Shown here: one piece after another, positions 9,445-18,982 of the stretch | Position numbering within the stretch: position 1 is the stretch's first letter | Layout: the number at the start of each line of letters is the position of its first letter | Assembly (NCBI GenBank): GCA_023437225.1 | Contig: JAEZGS010000024.1 | Location: 131,576 to 195,575 of the forward strand | Origin: Bacteroidota bacterium | GTDB taxonomy: Bacteria > Bacteroidota > Bacteroidia > Chitinophagales > Chitinophagaceae | Reading direction: 5' to 3' | Length of the DNA: 64,000 nucleotides | Program-made: the position numbers and the translations under genes | Notes under the pieces: generated by a model | Seen by the model: only the letters and a program-made list of their open reading frames with translations | Told to the model about the DNA's origin: nothing | Database searches by the model: none

Positions 9445-10805
9445 AGTGTTTTCAGGTATTCCAGCAGGCTTCTTTTCTCTTTATCAGTTAACTGGTCTGC
9501 AAATGTATGACCACCGTTTCCGTAACCGGGCAACATGGTATTATAAACGCTAGAGTTGTTGGCCTTATCACGAACCTCATACTGCCAACCCATGCGATCG
9601 TAATCGTATTGGGGATTGTTGAAATCGCGATACCAATAAACAGGTCGCTTCTTTGAATCCAACAACGCTTCAAGGGATGGTACCGAGCCGTTATGAAGAT
9701 AAGGCGCGGTAGCCCATACACCGTCAAGTGGGGGAGCCATATATCCTTTGAATGGCTCGAGCCGTGCAGCATGTTCGCCCTTCGTAAACCAGCTATTGTT
9801 GAACCATGACACAAATTGTGGATTTGAATAATTACTTGAATACAACAGGGAGTCGGTCTTAATCATCTCTATCGGTATGAGCAAATTTGGATACGATTCC
9901 TCCTTACCATACGTACCATGACATCCGGAACAATTATCAATAAAGACGTCTTCTCCCTGCTTTGCCAGTTTCTTGTCTACTGTATGCGGATAAACGGGAG
10001 GCCTCAATGAATAGATGTATGCCAACACATCGGGCATGTGTTCATCGACCTTTCTTGACTCACTTGTGTCATTAACCGTCAAAAGGTTTGATGCCATCAG
10101 GAATCTTCCAAAATCGCCGCGACCAAAACCATTATAAAACATCGCATTCTTTTTCTTCAATAACCACCACGCGGGCACATCAGAAGGAATCACCTGTTGT
10201 GGAATCTCAAGTTGTGGTTTTTCGTTCCATTTGAATGTCACTGGATCCCGGTGTGCAGCCAGCACTGCCGCCAACCTGTCTGCAGAATTGACTCCCTTTA
10301 CTTCCGTTTGTATATGTGGCCCGATCGCTTTGCCAACCATAAGAAAATCTGCTGCCGCAGCATACTTCTTTGGAGCAGTGACCCTCATGACCTGTGTCAC
10401 CAGGTCAAATCCGCCGGCCTTCGATTTGGTGAAATCGGCAAGCGAATTGCCCATTCCGATATGAAGCTGCCCTTCAAATTCCTGTGAATGACATTGAAGA
10501 CAATTCGGAGCCACAACAATTTCACCGTTTTGAGCTGCTACTGCCGTAAAGCCGTGCGACAGATCGGTATTGTTTCCGCCCCGCTGAAGGTAGTCGCGGT
10601 TCTTCCGGCCCATCGCCATGAAATAATATTGCAAGGGAATACCGCCTTTTACATAGTCGCCAGTTACCAGGTAAGAATAACCACGTGCGCTATCGCCTCC
10701 TTCCCGTTGAGGTGACGGTTCAACATAAACAGGTTTTGGTCCGTTAACAACAACAAACGAAAACAGTATTGCTGCAACTATAATAATTGATGTAATGCGT
10801 AACAT
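9441..10805 (-). CDS. Diheme c-type cytochrome
   Basis: Exported cytochrome c of 454 residues. An N-terminal hydrophobic segment (about 3-21) serves as signal or membrane anchor. Two CxxCH haem sites are present: CLQCH (102-106) and CSGCH (292-296), the second inside a cytochrome domain with the PYLHNGS and LPGYGNGGH stretches usual for di-haem or MauG-like electron carriers. The protein must work outside the cytoplasmic membrane, yet the gene sits between DNA ligase (12 bp upstream) and helicase (4-bp overlap) of a cytoplasmic repair operon. Its redox partner is not identifiable. It might be a permease-independent electron carrier or a peroxidase-like enzyme; haem-ligand methionines or histidines beyond the CxxCH were not assigned. 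Confidence 0.85.
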   Translation of the reverse strand: MLRITSIIIVAAILFSFVVVNGPKPVYVEPSPQREGGDSARGYSYLVTGDYVKGGIPLQYYFMAMGRKNRDYLQRGGNNTDLSHGFTAVAAQNGEIVVAPNCLQCHSQEFEGQLHIGMGNSLADFTKSKAGGFDLVTQVMRVTAPKKYAAAADFLMVGKAIGPHIQTEVKGVNSADRLAAVLAAHRDPVTFKWNEKPQLEIPQQVIPSDVPAWWLLKKKNAMFYNGFGRGDFGRFLMASNLLTVNDTSESRKVDEHMPDVLAYIYSLRPPVYPHTVDKKLAKQGEDVFIDNCSGCHGTYGKEESYPNLLIPIEMIKTDSLLYSSNYSNPQFVSWFNNSWFTKGEHAARLEPFKGYMAPPLDGVWATAPYLHNGSVPSLEALLDSKKRPVYWYRDFNNPQYDYDRMGWQYEVRDKANNSSVYNTMLPGYGNGGHTFADQLTDKEKRSLLEYLKTL

Positions 10806-10817
10806 AAATTAGAGTGC

Positions 10818-12416
10818 TCATTTACCGTACAGAGCAAGCATTTTCTGAAGGTCTTCCAATGTGTTGATTTCATCTGCGTGCTTGTCTTTCCGCCATCTCA
10901 ATATACGAGGAAATCGCAGAGCAACGCCACTTTTGTGCCGGTTGCTCGCTGCAATTCCCTCAAAGCCTATCTCAAAAACGAGCTCGGGTTTAACGGTCCG
11001 GACGGGCCCGAACTTCTCGAGCGAATTTTTTTTGACGAATGAATCTACCTGGGCGAATTCTTTATCCGTCAGCCCGGAATAAGCCTTGGTGAAAGTAACC
11101 AGTTTATCCCCATCGCGCACTGCAAATGTATAATCGGTATATAAGTTGCTGCGTCTGCCACTACCTTTCTGTGCATATACAAGAACCGCATCAATCGTCA
11201 TTGGATCGATCTTCCATTTCCACCAGTCGCCCCGCTTGCGCCCAACCTGGTATGCTGAGTCTTTGCGTTTAAGCATCAACCCTTCACTATTGTTATCACG
11301 GGATTGTTTTCTTATTTCAGTGAGCTGAGCCCAATCGCTGAATTGTACTACCTGCGATATTCGCAATACCGGATGATTGATACGTGCGACAATTTTTTCC
11401 AGAAGAATTCTTCGTTCATGAAGCGGAAGTTCTCTTACATCATTGCCATCAAATTCAAGAACATCATAAGAAAAAAAAGCAACAGGCGCTTCCAGTAATT
11501 GTTTTTTAGTAACATTTTTTCTGCCGATGCGCGTCTGCAATACATTAAACGATAGTGGGATCTCGCCGTTGAAGGGCATGATCTCACCATCGAGTACAAG
11601 TCCGTTAGGCAGATGTTCCTGCAGTGCATGATACTCGATAAACTTTTCTGTCATAAGTTCCTCTCCGCGACTCCAGACAAACAAACGGTTATCACGTTTT
11701 ATCAGCTGACCACGGATTCCATCCCACTTCCACTCAGCCTGCCATTCATGTGGTTCTCCCAATGAAGATGGATCTTCTTCCAGTGCATATGCCAGGTAAA
11801 AAGGATATGGTTTTGATGCGTCAGAGGCAGCAGAAGATTCGCTGAGCAGTTCTTCAAAAGTCGTTGTTGTTGGATCCCAGTTTCCACTGATGCGATGTGC
11901 AATAATAGATGCGTCAAGTTCAACAAATCGTGATAGCGCATTTACCATCAGTTTCTGTGATACGCCAATGCGAAAATTTCCGGTAATAAGTTTATTGAAT
12001 ACAAATATCTCAGACCTGTTCATGCGCGACCAGGAATCAATAATGAACGACTTCCGCACCTCTTCCGGTGCTTTGTCCAAAGCAATGAATTGTTCCAGGT
12101 AATAACTGAGCGAGCGATCCTCACTATCAATGATTTCATTCTCCGGCAGTAACAACGCTATTGTTTCTGCAAGGTCTCCAACTGTATGATAGCTTTCGGC
12201 AATCAACCATCCCGGTAGCCGGGCAATCTCCAGGCACCATGTTGCAAGCAGAGTCGTATTCACTGCACGTCTTGGTCTGCGGCCACTGAAAATTGCGATC
12301 ACCCAAACTTTATCTCGCGGATCTGCAACCGTAAAATAATCAACCAGTGCCTGCAACTTCGCATTTGTTTTTGTTGATGTACCGAGTAGTTGAACGAGAC
12401 GGCTGAAATGTTTCAT
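10818..12416 (-). CDS. ATP-dependent DNA ligase, repair-associated
   Basis: ATP-dependent ligase of 532 residues of the bacterial ligase-associated repair type, separate from the NAD-dependent LigA used in replication. An N-terminal DNA-binding domain (about 1-200) precedes the nucleotidyltransferase core with the adenylation motif EWKWDGIRGQ (Lys is the AMP acceptor), then SRGEEL (motif Ia/III region), LDGEIMPF (motif III), SEGLMLKRKDS (motif IV) and WWKWKIDP (motif V), followed by an OB-fold. It lies between exonuclease (17 bp) and cytochrome (12 bp) in one direction, consistent with co-transcription. The quartet ligase, exonuclease, helicase and phosphoesterase is a recognised genomic association thought to repair damaged DNA ends. 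Confidence 0.93.
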   Translation of the reverse strand: MKHFSRLVQLLGTSTKTNAKLQALVDYFTVADPRDKVWVIAIFSGRRPRRAVNTTLLATWCLEIARLPGWLIAESYHTVGDLAETIALLLPENEIIDSEDRSLSYYLEQFIALDKAPEEVRKSFIIDSWSRMNRSEIFVFNKLITGNFRIGVSQKLMVNALSRFVELDASIIAHRISGNWDPTTTTFEELLSESSAASDASKPYPFYLAYALEEDPSSLGEPHEWQAEWKWDGIRGQLIKRDNRLFVWSRGEELMTEKFIEYHALQEHLPNGLVLDGEIMPFNGEIPLSFNVLQTRIGRKNVTKKQLLEAPVAFFSYDVLEFDGNDVRELPLHERRILLEKIVARINHPVLRISQVVQFSDWAQLTEIRKQSRDNNSEGLMLKRKDSAYQVGRKRGDWWKWKIDPMTIDAVLVYAQKGSGRRSNLYTDYTFAVRDGDKLVTFTKAYSGLTDKEFAQVDSFVKKNSLEKFGPVRTVKPELVFEIGFEGIAASNRHKSGVALRFPRILRWRKDKHADEINTLEDLQKMLALYGK

Positions 12417-12433
12417 GAGGAGTTGATTAATTC

Positions 12434-13450
12434 TTATGTCTCATTGGAGGTTGCTTCCTCCAGTTCTTCGCGTTCATCTCCATATTCTGTTTTCACTTCC
12501 GCAGATTCTATTCCGATCTCATTAAGATACCTTGAAAAGGCAGCCTGGAAGCCGTGTGTTACGAATACACGCGCTGCTCCGGTTGCTTTAATCGCAGACA
12601 GTAGTCCATCCCAGTCAGCATGATCACTGAGAATAAATCCTGCATCAACATTTCGTCGGCGCACATTGCCACGAACCTGCATCCATCCGGAACACATCCC
12701 CACTGCATAAGTGCCGAAACGTTTTATCCATGGCGAATTGGCTGCACCTGGTGGCGCAAGCACGACAGAACCCTTAAGGTCTTCCTTGCTTACATCATAA
12801 GTGACGCGCTTAACATCTGGGAAATTCCATCCTGCATTCTTTAAGACTTCCTGCGAATTATAAATGGCTCCATGGGCATAGATCCTGTTGGTAATCTCTC
12901 CAACACACTGCAATAGTCTTTGCGCTTTGCCCAAACTATAAGCAAGTAAAATACTTGTGCGGCCCTCGTCCATATTTTTAAGCACCCATTGCTGGATCTG
13001 ATGATAAACCTGTTCCTGTTTTCTCCAGTTATAGATCGGCAGTCCAAATGTCGATTCGGAAATAAAAGTATCACAGCGTACCGGCTCGAAACTTCCGCTG
13101 ATATTATCGTCTTCGGTTTTATAATCACCACTTACAACCCACACTTCATCACCATATTCAACCCTCACTTGTGAAGATCCAATCATATGGCCGGCAGGAT
13201 GAAGCGATATGCGTACTCCATTGATGTATATAGATTCATTCCATTCAACACCCTGGAATTCATTTTCGCCGAGGCGATGTCTTAGTAAAGGGATGGAAAA
13301 ATGATGGGCAAGATAGCGTCGGCTGCCGTAACGCGCATGATCGCTGTGTGCATGAGTAATCACTGCTTTGTCCACGGATGCCCATGGATCGATATAAAAA
13401 TCGCCTGCTGAACAGTAAAGTCCTTTTGATGTAAAATCGATCAGGGCCAT
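12434..13450 (-). CDS. Ligase-associated exonuclease, metallo-beta-lactamase/CPSF fold
   Basis: Predicted exonuclease of 338 residues from the metallo-beta-lactamase superfamily (SNM1/CPSF-like branch). Zinc ligands are visible in the HAHSDHARYG motif (HxHxDH, about residues 34-39), HPAGHMIGSSQV, VVSGDYKTE (Asp) and the C-terminal LSDHADWDGL. It stands 17 bp upstream of the ligase and 10 bp downstream of the periplasmic-binding protein gene, in the same orientation. In the ligase-associated system it is thought to trim DNA ends before sealing; that role is inferred from family context. Confidence 0.9.
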   Translation of the reverse strand: MALIDFTSKGLYCSAGDFYIDPWASVDKAVITHAHSDHARYGSRRYLAHHFSIPLLRHRLGENEFQGVEWNESIYINGVRISLHPAGHMIGSSQVRVEYGDEVWVVSGDYKTEDDNISGSFEPVRCDTFISESTFGLPIYNWRKQEQVYHQIQQWVLKNMDEGRTSILLAYSLGKAQRLLQCVGEITNRIYAHGAIYNSQEVLKNAGWNFPDVKRVTYDVSKEDLKGSVVLAPPGAANSPWIKRFGTYAVGMCSGWMQVRGNVRRRNVDAGFILSDHADWDGLLSAIKATGAARVFVTHGFQAAFSRYLNEIGIESAEVKTEYGDEREELEEATSNET

Positions 13451-13460
13451 AACAGGCTCA

Positions 13461-14645
13461 TTAATTAAGTTCCCTGAGGTCGCCAGCAGCCTTGCTTATA
13501 AAGTAGATCTTTCGATTTTCGAAGTATTCAAGGGTAGTCGTTTTTGGATCAAGCACCGGCTGAATGTCGAAGTCAGTAAATACTTTGAATTTTTTCTCGC
13601 CAATGACTGATGCAATATTGCTGCCATGCTCTTGTAGCAGCCTGCCAAACCGGAGGAGAGTTTCATAACCACGAAATACCATATCTGTAGGTCGGGAGAA
13701 GTATTTGTCGCGAAATTCTTCTTCAATATTTTTCGCAAGGGAGTCCGACTCATTAATATAAAACGGCGTTCCATATACTACCTGTAGATCCTCATGATGT
13801 TTTCTGTCAACATTGATATTATCCCAGGTGGGCATCCCGAATATCGTAGTGTTATACGAGCTGCCATAATTATTCACTGATTCAATCAGCCTGCTGGCTG
13901 TTTCAGTATTTAATATTCCTGCAACAAATACATTGTTGGTGTTGCTGTCAAGTATCTTTCCAAGCTGTGCATCGGGATTGTTCGCATCGATGACAACATA
14001 GTTAAACTTGATCGGAACACCGGTAATTCTTTTCTCTATGTCTTTAAAAGTCGCAAGCAGGCGCTCATCAGATGATGAATTCGTTCTCAGGTAATAAATA
14101 TCAGAAAGTGCATGCTTTCGTTGTAAAAACTTGTAGAGGGCATGCAGTTGTGTATTGAGTGTTGAATTAAGAATGATGTAGTAAGGATTGTTTGTAATGC
14201 CGCCATCATTCGGATAATTCACGTTAACGAAAGGAACCTTCAATTTCAATGCTGATGCAGCCAGTTGCCTGGCTTCCGACGCAGTCACATGGCCTAATAT
14301 CAGATCGAGTTGTTGAAATTCCGCAGAAGAAATGATCTTACTTACCGGTGACCTTAACGACCTAGTATCGTATACGTATATGTCAACCGGCAACCCAAGT
14401 TTACTTAAGGAATCGGCTGCCATCTCGATGCCTTCAAAAAATTCAAGTCCGGGGTTTATAAATTTTGGGAAGCTGTTGCCGTAGGTATATTCGAGGGTTG
14501 CATCAAATGCGGAATCCAGGTACAAAGGCGTGAATACACCAATTTTCATCCGCTCCTGTTTGAATAAGCTATCCTGAGAAAATGCATGCATGCAGCTAGT
14601 GGTTGCTACAATCAACAGCAGTATAAAGCAACATTTTCTCATCAT
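13461..14645 (-). CDS. Type 1 periplasmic-binding-fold protein (LivK-like)
   Basis: Exported protein of 394 residues with the fold of branched-chain amino-acid binding proteins. An N-terminal signal (residues 1-23, LLIVATTSCMHAFSQ) may end at Gln or be a weak lipobox. The mature part starts IGVFTPLYLDSAF and contains the alternating two-lobe pattern, e.g. LILGHVTASEARQLA and FVAGILNTETASRLI. No permease or ATPase gene is adjacent, so it may be a sensor or envelope factor rather than a transport receptor; related proteins are often found beside guaA in Bacteroidota. Here guaA is 28 bp upstream and the exonuclease 10 bp downstream. Ligand unknown. Confidence 0.75.
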   Translation of the reverse strand: MMRKCCFILLLIVATTSCMHAFSQDSLFKQERMKIGVFTPLYLDSAFDATLEYTYGNSFPKFINPGLEFFEGIEMAADSLSKLGLPVDIYVYDTRSLRSPVSKIISSAEFQQLDLILGHVTASEARQLAASALKLKVPFVNVNYPNDGGITNNPYYIILNSTLNTQLHALYKFLQRKHALSDIYYLRTNSSSDERLLATFKDIEKRITGVPIKFNYVVIDANNPDAQLGKILDSNTNNVFVAGILNTETASRLIESVNNYGSSYNTTIFGMPTWDNINVDRKHHEDLQVVYGTPFYINESDSLAKNIEEEFRDKYFSRPTDMVFRGYETLLRFGRLLQEHGSNIASVIGEKKFKVFTDFDIQPVLDPKTTTLEYFENRKIYFISKAAGDLRELN

Positions 14646-14673
14646 AAAAAACTTATTGTGGCCACTTAGACGG

Positions 14674-16206
14674 TTATTCCCATTCTATCGTTGCAGGTGG
14701 CTTACTGCTGATATCGTACACTACGCGATTGATGCCTCGAACATTATTGATGATCTCATTCGACACGTGCGCAAGGAACTCATAAGGAAGATGTGCCCAA
14801 TCGGCAGTCATTCCATCAACAGAAGTAACTGCTCGGAGCGCCACTGTAAATTCATAAGTCCGTTCATCGCCCATAACACCAACGCTCTTAACTGGCAGCA
14901 GTATTGCACCAGCCTGCCACACCTGCGCATAAAGGTTATGATCTTTTAAAGCCTGGATATACCGATGATCTGCCTCCTGTAATAATGCCACTTTTTCAGG
15001 CGTAATGTCTCCCAGTATACGGATCGCCAACCCCGGTCCCGGGAAGGGGTGGCGCATGAGAAGTTCTGATGGAATCCCCAGTTCATGGCCTACACGGCGA
15101 ACTTCATCTTTGAAAAGAAACCTCAACGGTTCAACAAGTTCAAGATGCATAATGTCCGGAAGTCCTCCAACATTATGATGCGATTTTATAGTTACTGATG
15201 GTCCATGAACCGACACACTTTCTATCACATCGGGATAGATAGTGCCCTGCCCTAAAAGCCCGATCCCTTCTATCTTTGAAGCTTCTTCCTGGAATACGTC
15301 GATGAACAGTCGGCCAATCACTTTGCGTTTTGCTTCCGGGTCAGACTTGCCTGCTAGCTCGCGATAGAACATGTCTTTGGCATCGACACCGCGGACATTC
15401 AATCCAATGGTGTTGTATGTATCGAGAACCTGCTCAAACTCATTCTTTCTAAGTACTCCATTGTCAACGAAAATTCCGAAAAGATTTTCGCCAATGGCGC
15501 GATGTATGAGTGTTGCAGCAACCGTTGAATCAACACCGCCACTGAGTGCCATGATCACTTTTCGATCGCCGATCTGTTTCTTAAGGGCATCAACAGTGTC
15601 GGTGATGAAGTGGGCAGGTGTCCAGTCCTGGCTGCAGCCACATATGTTCACCAGAAAGTTCTTCAAAATTTTCTTTCCCTCGATGGAATGGTACACTTCG
15701 GGGTGAAACTGAACTCCATATAAGGGAAGTCCGTCGCTTGTCTTGCGAAAAGCTGCATAAGGAATGCTCTCCGTTTTTGCCATCACTTCAAATCCCTTCG
15801 GAAGATCGAGGATAGAATCGCTGTGACTCATCCATACCTGTGAGCGATCGATCACATCATGCATCAGCGGATCCTCTATGTCGTGTTGCATAAGTGCGCG
15901 ACCGTATTCACGTTTGTTGCTCTTAGCTACAACGCCACCAAACTGCTTTGCTGTAAGCTGTGCACCATAACAAACACCCAGCACCGGTGCATGTTCGTTG
16001 AGCGCAAGTACATCAACGATAGGAGCATTCACGTCATTCACAGAAAATGGTGAGCCCGATAATATGATCCCTTTTACGGAGGCATCGGGTTCAATTTTTT
16101 TGTGGAAGGGAAGGATCTCGCAATAAACATTGGCTTCACGGACAGCCCTGGCGATCAACTGCGTATACTGGCTGCCGAAATCAAGGATGAGAATCTTTTC
16201 GGTCAT
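14674..16206 (-). CDS. guaA: GMP synthase (glutamine-hydrolysing)
   Basis: Converts XMP to GMP with glutamine and ATP, the last step of guanine nucleotide synthesis. The 510-residue protein has a class I glutaminase domain (Cys79 in GVCYGAQ; His-Glu in [10 protein letters not shown]), the PP-loop ATP pyrophosphatase motif ALSGGVDST, and the C-terminal dimerisation domain ending KPPATIEWE. The start is ATG 16204-16206: a longer frame from 16233 is excluded because the promoter boxes lie at 16214-16243. It heads a minus-strand run with gaps of at most 28 bp that continues into the repair cluster. Confidence 0.97.
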   Translation of the reverse strand: MTEKILILDFGSQYTQLIARAVREANVYCEILPFHKKIEPDASVKGIILSGSPFSVNDVNAPIVDVLALNEHAPVLGVCYGAQLTAKQFGGVVAKSNKREYGRALMQHDIEDPLMHDVIDRSQVWMSHSDSILDLPKGFEVMAKTESIPYAAFRKTSDGLPLYGVQFHPEVYHSIEGKKILKNFLVNICGCSQDWTPAHFITDTVDALKKQIGDRKVIMALSGGVDSTVAATLIHRAIGENLFGIFVDNGVLRKNEFEQVLDTYNTIGLNVRGVDAKDMFYRELAGKSDPEAKRKVIGRLFIDVFQEEASKIEGIGLLGQGTIYPDVIESVSVHGPSVTIKSHHNVGGLPDIMHLELVEPLRFLFKDEVRRVGHELGIPSELLMRHPFPGPGLAIRILGDITPEKVALLQEADHRYIQALKDHNLYAQVWQAGAILLPVKSVGVMGDERTYEFTVALRAVTSVDGMTADWAHLPYEFLAHVSNEIINNVRGINRVVYDISSKPPATIEWE

Positions 16207-16213
16207 GGTGCAG

Positions 16214-16243
16214 CGAAGGTAAGCAATTAGCAAGAAGCTACAA
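16214..16243 (-). promoter_or_regulatory. guaA promoter
   Basis: On the minus strand TTG (16243-16241), a 19-bp spacer and TACCTTCG (16221-16214) match the Bacteroidota promoter pattern with one mismatch. Transcription would start within a few bases of the guaA ATG, giving a very short or absent leader. Confidence 0.6.
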
Positions 16244-16318
16244 GTTTGCTGCTCAATGGATTTGATTAACTTGTAACCTTAACTTTACGGCTGTAGTCAA
16301 ACCAAAAAAACTTCCTTT

Positions 16319-17041
16319 ATGAGAAAAGTTCTTGTAATCATAGTGCTGATCGCAACGGCTTTCAGCTCTTGCCGATTGATTGGAGGCAAACGTGTTCGTG
16401 GAAACGGAAACGTAATTACACAAGATAGAAATGTCGGTAACTTCAGCGGCGTTCGGTCACACGGTTTCTTTGATGTTTATCTTACGAGCGGACCAACAAA
16501 CTCTGTAAGGATTGAGGCAGAAGAAAACATTCAGCAACATATACAGACACATCTCGAAGGCAATGTTTTAAAAATAGAAACCGAAGATGGTATATGGCTT
16601 AAGCCGCGCCGGGACGTAAAAGTTTACATCACGTCTCCATCCCTGAATGAAGTGAAAGTTTATGGTTCAGGCAACATCACTTCCCAATCCAAGATCACCA
16701 ATCGCGATAAGATGCAACTAGGCATCTATGGAAGTGGAGATATAAAGGCAGACATCAATGCTCCGGTTGTTGAGGCAGATATTTCGGGAAGTGGCAACAT
16801 CAATCTCGCTGGTGAGGTAAAAGAATTCGATGGAGAGATCAACGGAAGTGGAGATATCAAGGCCGCGGATCTTAAAGCCGAAGACACAAAGGTGAGCATC
16901 AATGGAAGTGGAAGTGCAAATATCTTTGCAAGCGTGAAACTGGACATTGCCGTAAGAGGCAGTGGTGATGTGCGATACAGCGGTCCGGCACATGTAACAA
17001 GTGATATCCGCGGAAGTGGATCCGTGAAGAAAGTTGACTAG
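16319..17041 (+). CDS. GIN/DUF2807 domain lipoprotein
   Basis: Envelope lipoprotein of 240 residues with unknown role. The signal peptide ends in a lipobox (TAFSSC, Cys18). The rest is a putative auto-transporter adhesin head GIN domain (DUF2807), expected to form a right-handed beta-helix. Its periodic signature is seen directly: seven xGSG(N/D/S) turns (YGSGNI, YGSGDI, SGSGNI, NGSGDI, NGSGSA, RGSGDV, RGSGSV) spaced about 15-23 residues apart. Such proteins are abundant in Bacteroidota and often lie near regulators or efflux genes; here the neighbours are divergent guaA and a downstream M14 peptidase 23 bp away, possibly co-transcribed. Confidence 0.88.
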   Translation: MRKVLVIIVLIATAFSSCRLIGGKRVRGNGNVITQDRNVGNFSGVRSHGFFDVYLTSGPTNSVRIEAEENIQQHIQTHLEGNVLKIETEDGIWLKPRRDVKVYITSPSLNEVKVYGSGNITSQSKITNRDKMQLGIYGSGDIKADINAPVVEADISGSGNINLAGEVKEFDGEINGSGDIKAADLKAEDTKVSINGSGSANIFASVKLDIAVRGSGDVRYSGPAHVTSDIRGSGSVKKVD

Positions 17042-17064
17042 ACTTAAAGCATACAATATCATCT

Positions 17065-18801
17065 ATGAATTTGTTCCTGAGAACTCTTATCATTTCAATT
17101 TTTCCATTATCGGTTTTTTCGCAAACTATTCATACAAAAGCAGAACAAACGAATTTCAGGCAAACACCTGGCTACCATGAGATCATCAAATGGTGGAAGA
17201 ATCTTGATGCACGATCGAACATGGTATCGTTGCATCCCATGGGATCGACAGACGCCGGATATCCGCTGCATCTTGTAATTGTTTCAGCCAGCGGGCGTGA
17301 AACTCCTTCCACTTTGAAAGCGTCCGGTAAGCTTGTTATTTTGGTAAATAATGGCATTCATCCCGGGGAGCCGGATGGTATTGATGCGTCAATGATGTTG
17401 GTGAGAGACATTGTGGTGAGAAAGAAAACGCTTCCTGAAAACGTGGTACTTGCTATCATACCGGTATACAATATCGGTGGCTGTTTAAATCGCAGCCCAT
17501 TCTATCGCGTAGATCAAAATGGACCTGATGAATTTGGGTCGCGGGGTAACAGTCAGAACTATGATCTTAACCGCGACTTTATAAAATCCGATACTCGTGA
17601 GGCGCGATCCTTTGCGAAGATCTTTCAAACCTGCGATCCCGACATTTTTATCGACAATCATGTAAGCAATGGGGCCGACTATCAACACGTAATGACATTG
17701 CTGTCATCACAGCATAATAAGCTGGGCGGCGAAATGGGCAGGTATTTGGAGGAGACATTTGAACCTGCTTTATATGAGAGCATGCGCAAGAAGGGTTTTG
17801 ACCTGGTTCCCTATGTAAACAATTTCTCGGAGACGCCGGAAACCGGATGGTCGCAATTTTTTGACGCACCGCGATACAGTAGTGGTTACGCGACGCTTTT
17901 TCATACGTTCGGATTTACTCCCGAAACACATATGCTGAAACCGTATGAACAACGTGTGAAGGCAACTTATGCACTGATGGAGTCATTCATTGCATTCGCG
18001 AGTGCGAATGATCGGCAGATACAGTCGCTTCGCCAGGCGGCAAAGAAAGCGTCCATGCAGCAGAGTAACTTTCCGATTGCCTGGAAGAGGGACACAGTTC
18101 GTTATAAGGAGATAGAGTTTAAGGGATATAGTTCGGGAAAGAAAAATAGTAACGTATCGGGATTACCGCGATTGTATTATGATCGTGGAAAGCCATTTGT
18201 AAAGAAAGTGCCTTTTTATAATGTGTACGTCCCATCTGATTCAATAGAAAGACCGCACTCATATGTGATACCGCAGGGGTGGTGGAAAGTGATTGAGTTG
18301 CTTAAGCTTAATAACGTTGTGACGCATCCGCTCAACAAGGACTCGTCGTTTGAAGTTGAATATTATACGATTACCGATTTGAAGACACTGCCGCGTGCGT
18401 TTGAAGGTCATCATTTACATACCGATGTAAGGACTGAAAAGAGGCGTGCACGCATGCAATTCCGAAAGGGAGATATCATTATACCGATGAACCAGCTAGC
18501 CAATCGATTTGTTGTGGAAGTGCTTGAGCCCAGGGCGATGGATTCTTATTTCGCCTGGAATTTTTTCGACCCGATCCTGGGCCAAAAGGAAGGATTCAGC
18601 AGTTATGTTTTTGAAGATACGGCCGAACAGATTTTGAAGAATGACCCTGAATTAAGACAGAAGTTAGAACAAAGAAAAGCGACTGATTCAGCCTTCAACA
18701 AGAGTGCTTCCGCGCAGTTGAATTTTGTTTATCGAAACAGCCCTTACTACGAAAAGGAGCATATGCGGTACCCGGTGTATAGGGTGGCGAACAATAAGTA
18801 A
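17065..18801 (+). CDS. Secreted M14-family zinc carboxypeptidase-like protein
   Basis: Exported metallopeptidase of 578 residues. A signal peptide (about 1-19, ending VFSQ) precedes the M14 catalytic region. The zinc motif is NNGIHPGEPDG (His and Glu), the third ligand His is in FIDNHVSNGADYQH, and the general-base Glu is probably that of FTPETHMLKPYEQ; the NYDLNRDF stretch contributes the substrate-binding Asn-Arg. The enzyme probably releases C-terminal residues from peptides in the periplasm or outside. It follows the GIN lipoprotein by 23 bp. Downstream lies a repeat mosaic of 360 bp and then the convergent rpsT with its terminator. Confidence 0.88.
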   Translation: MNLFLRTLIISIFPLSVFSQTIHTKAEQTNFRQTPGYHEIIKWWKNLDARSNMVSLHPMGSTDAGYPLHLVIVSASGRETPSTLKASGKLVILVNNGIHPGEPDGIDASMMLVRDIVVRKKTLPENVVLAIIPVYNIGGCLNRSPFYRVDQNGPDEFGSRGNSQNYDLNRDFIKSDTREARSFAKIFQTCDPDIFIDNHVSNGADYQHVMTLLSSQHNKLGGEMGRYLEETFEPALYESMRKKGFDLVPYVNNFSETPETGWSQFFDAPRYSSGYATLFHTFGFTPETHMLKPYEQRVKATYALMESFIAFASANDRQIQSLRQAAKKASMQQSNFPIAWKRDTVRYKEIEFKGYSSGKKNSNVSGLPRLYYDRGKPFVKKVPFYNVYVPSDSIERPHSYVIPQGWWKVIELLKLNNVVTHPLNKDSSFEVEYYTITDLKTLPRAFEGHHLHTDVRTEKRRARMQFRKGDIIIPMNQLANRFVVEVLEPRAMDSYFAWNFFDPILGQKEGFSSYVFEDTAEQILKNDPELRQKLEQRKATDSAFNKSASAQLNFVYRNSPYYEKEHMRYPVYRVANNK

Positions 18802-18839
18802 TCGGTAGGCGGTAATCGGTAATCGGGAGAAACGGGAAA

Positions 18840-18927
18840 CGGAGAAACGGAGAAACGGAGAAACAGAGAAACAGACAAACAGAGAAACGGAGAATCGGAG
18901 AAACGGAGAATCGGAGAATCGGAGAAA
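18840..18927. repeat. Tandem octamer repeat, 11 units of CRGAGAAW
   Basis: Eleven 8-bp units (CGGAGAAA, CAGAGAAA, CGGAGAAT) lie 38 bp after the M14 peptidase stop; degenerate CGGTAAT words fill the gap. This is the same octamer family as at 3413-3508, also placed 3' of a plus-strand gene. Confidence 0.93.
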
Positions 18928-18982
18928 CGGCGCGGATCGCAAATCCGCATTACGAATTACGAATTTTGGATCTTAATTACCA

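Noticed and set aside
18688..18950. Minus-strand open frames of 67 and 84 codons over the second repeat tract
   Set aside because: They translate CGGAGAAA octamers into Ser/Phe/Arg repeats and overlap the M14 peptidase end; not genes.
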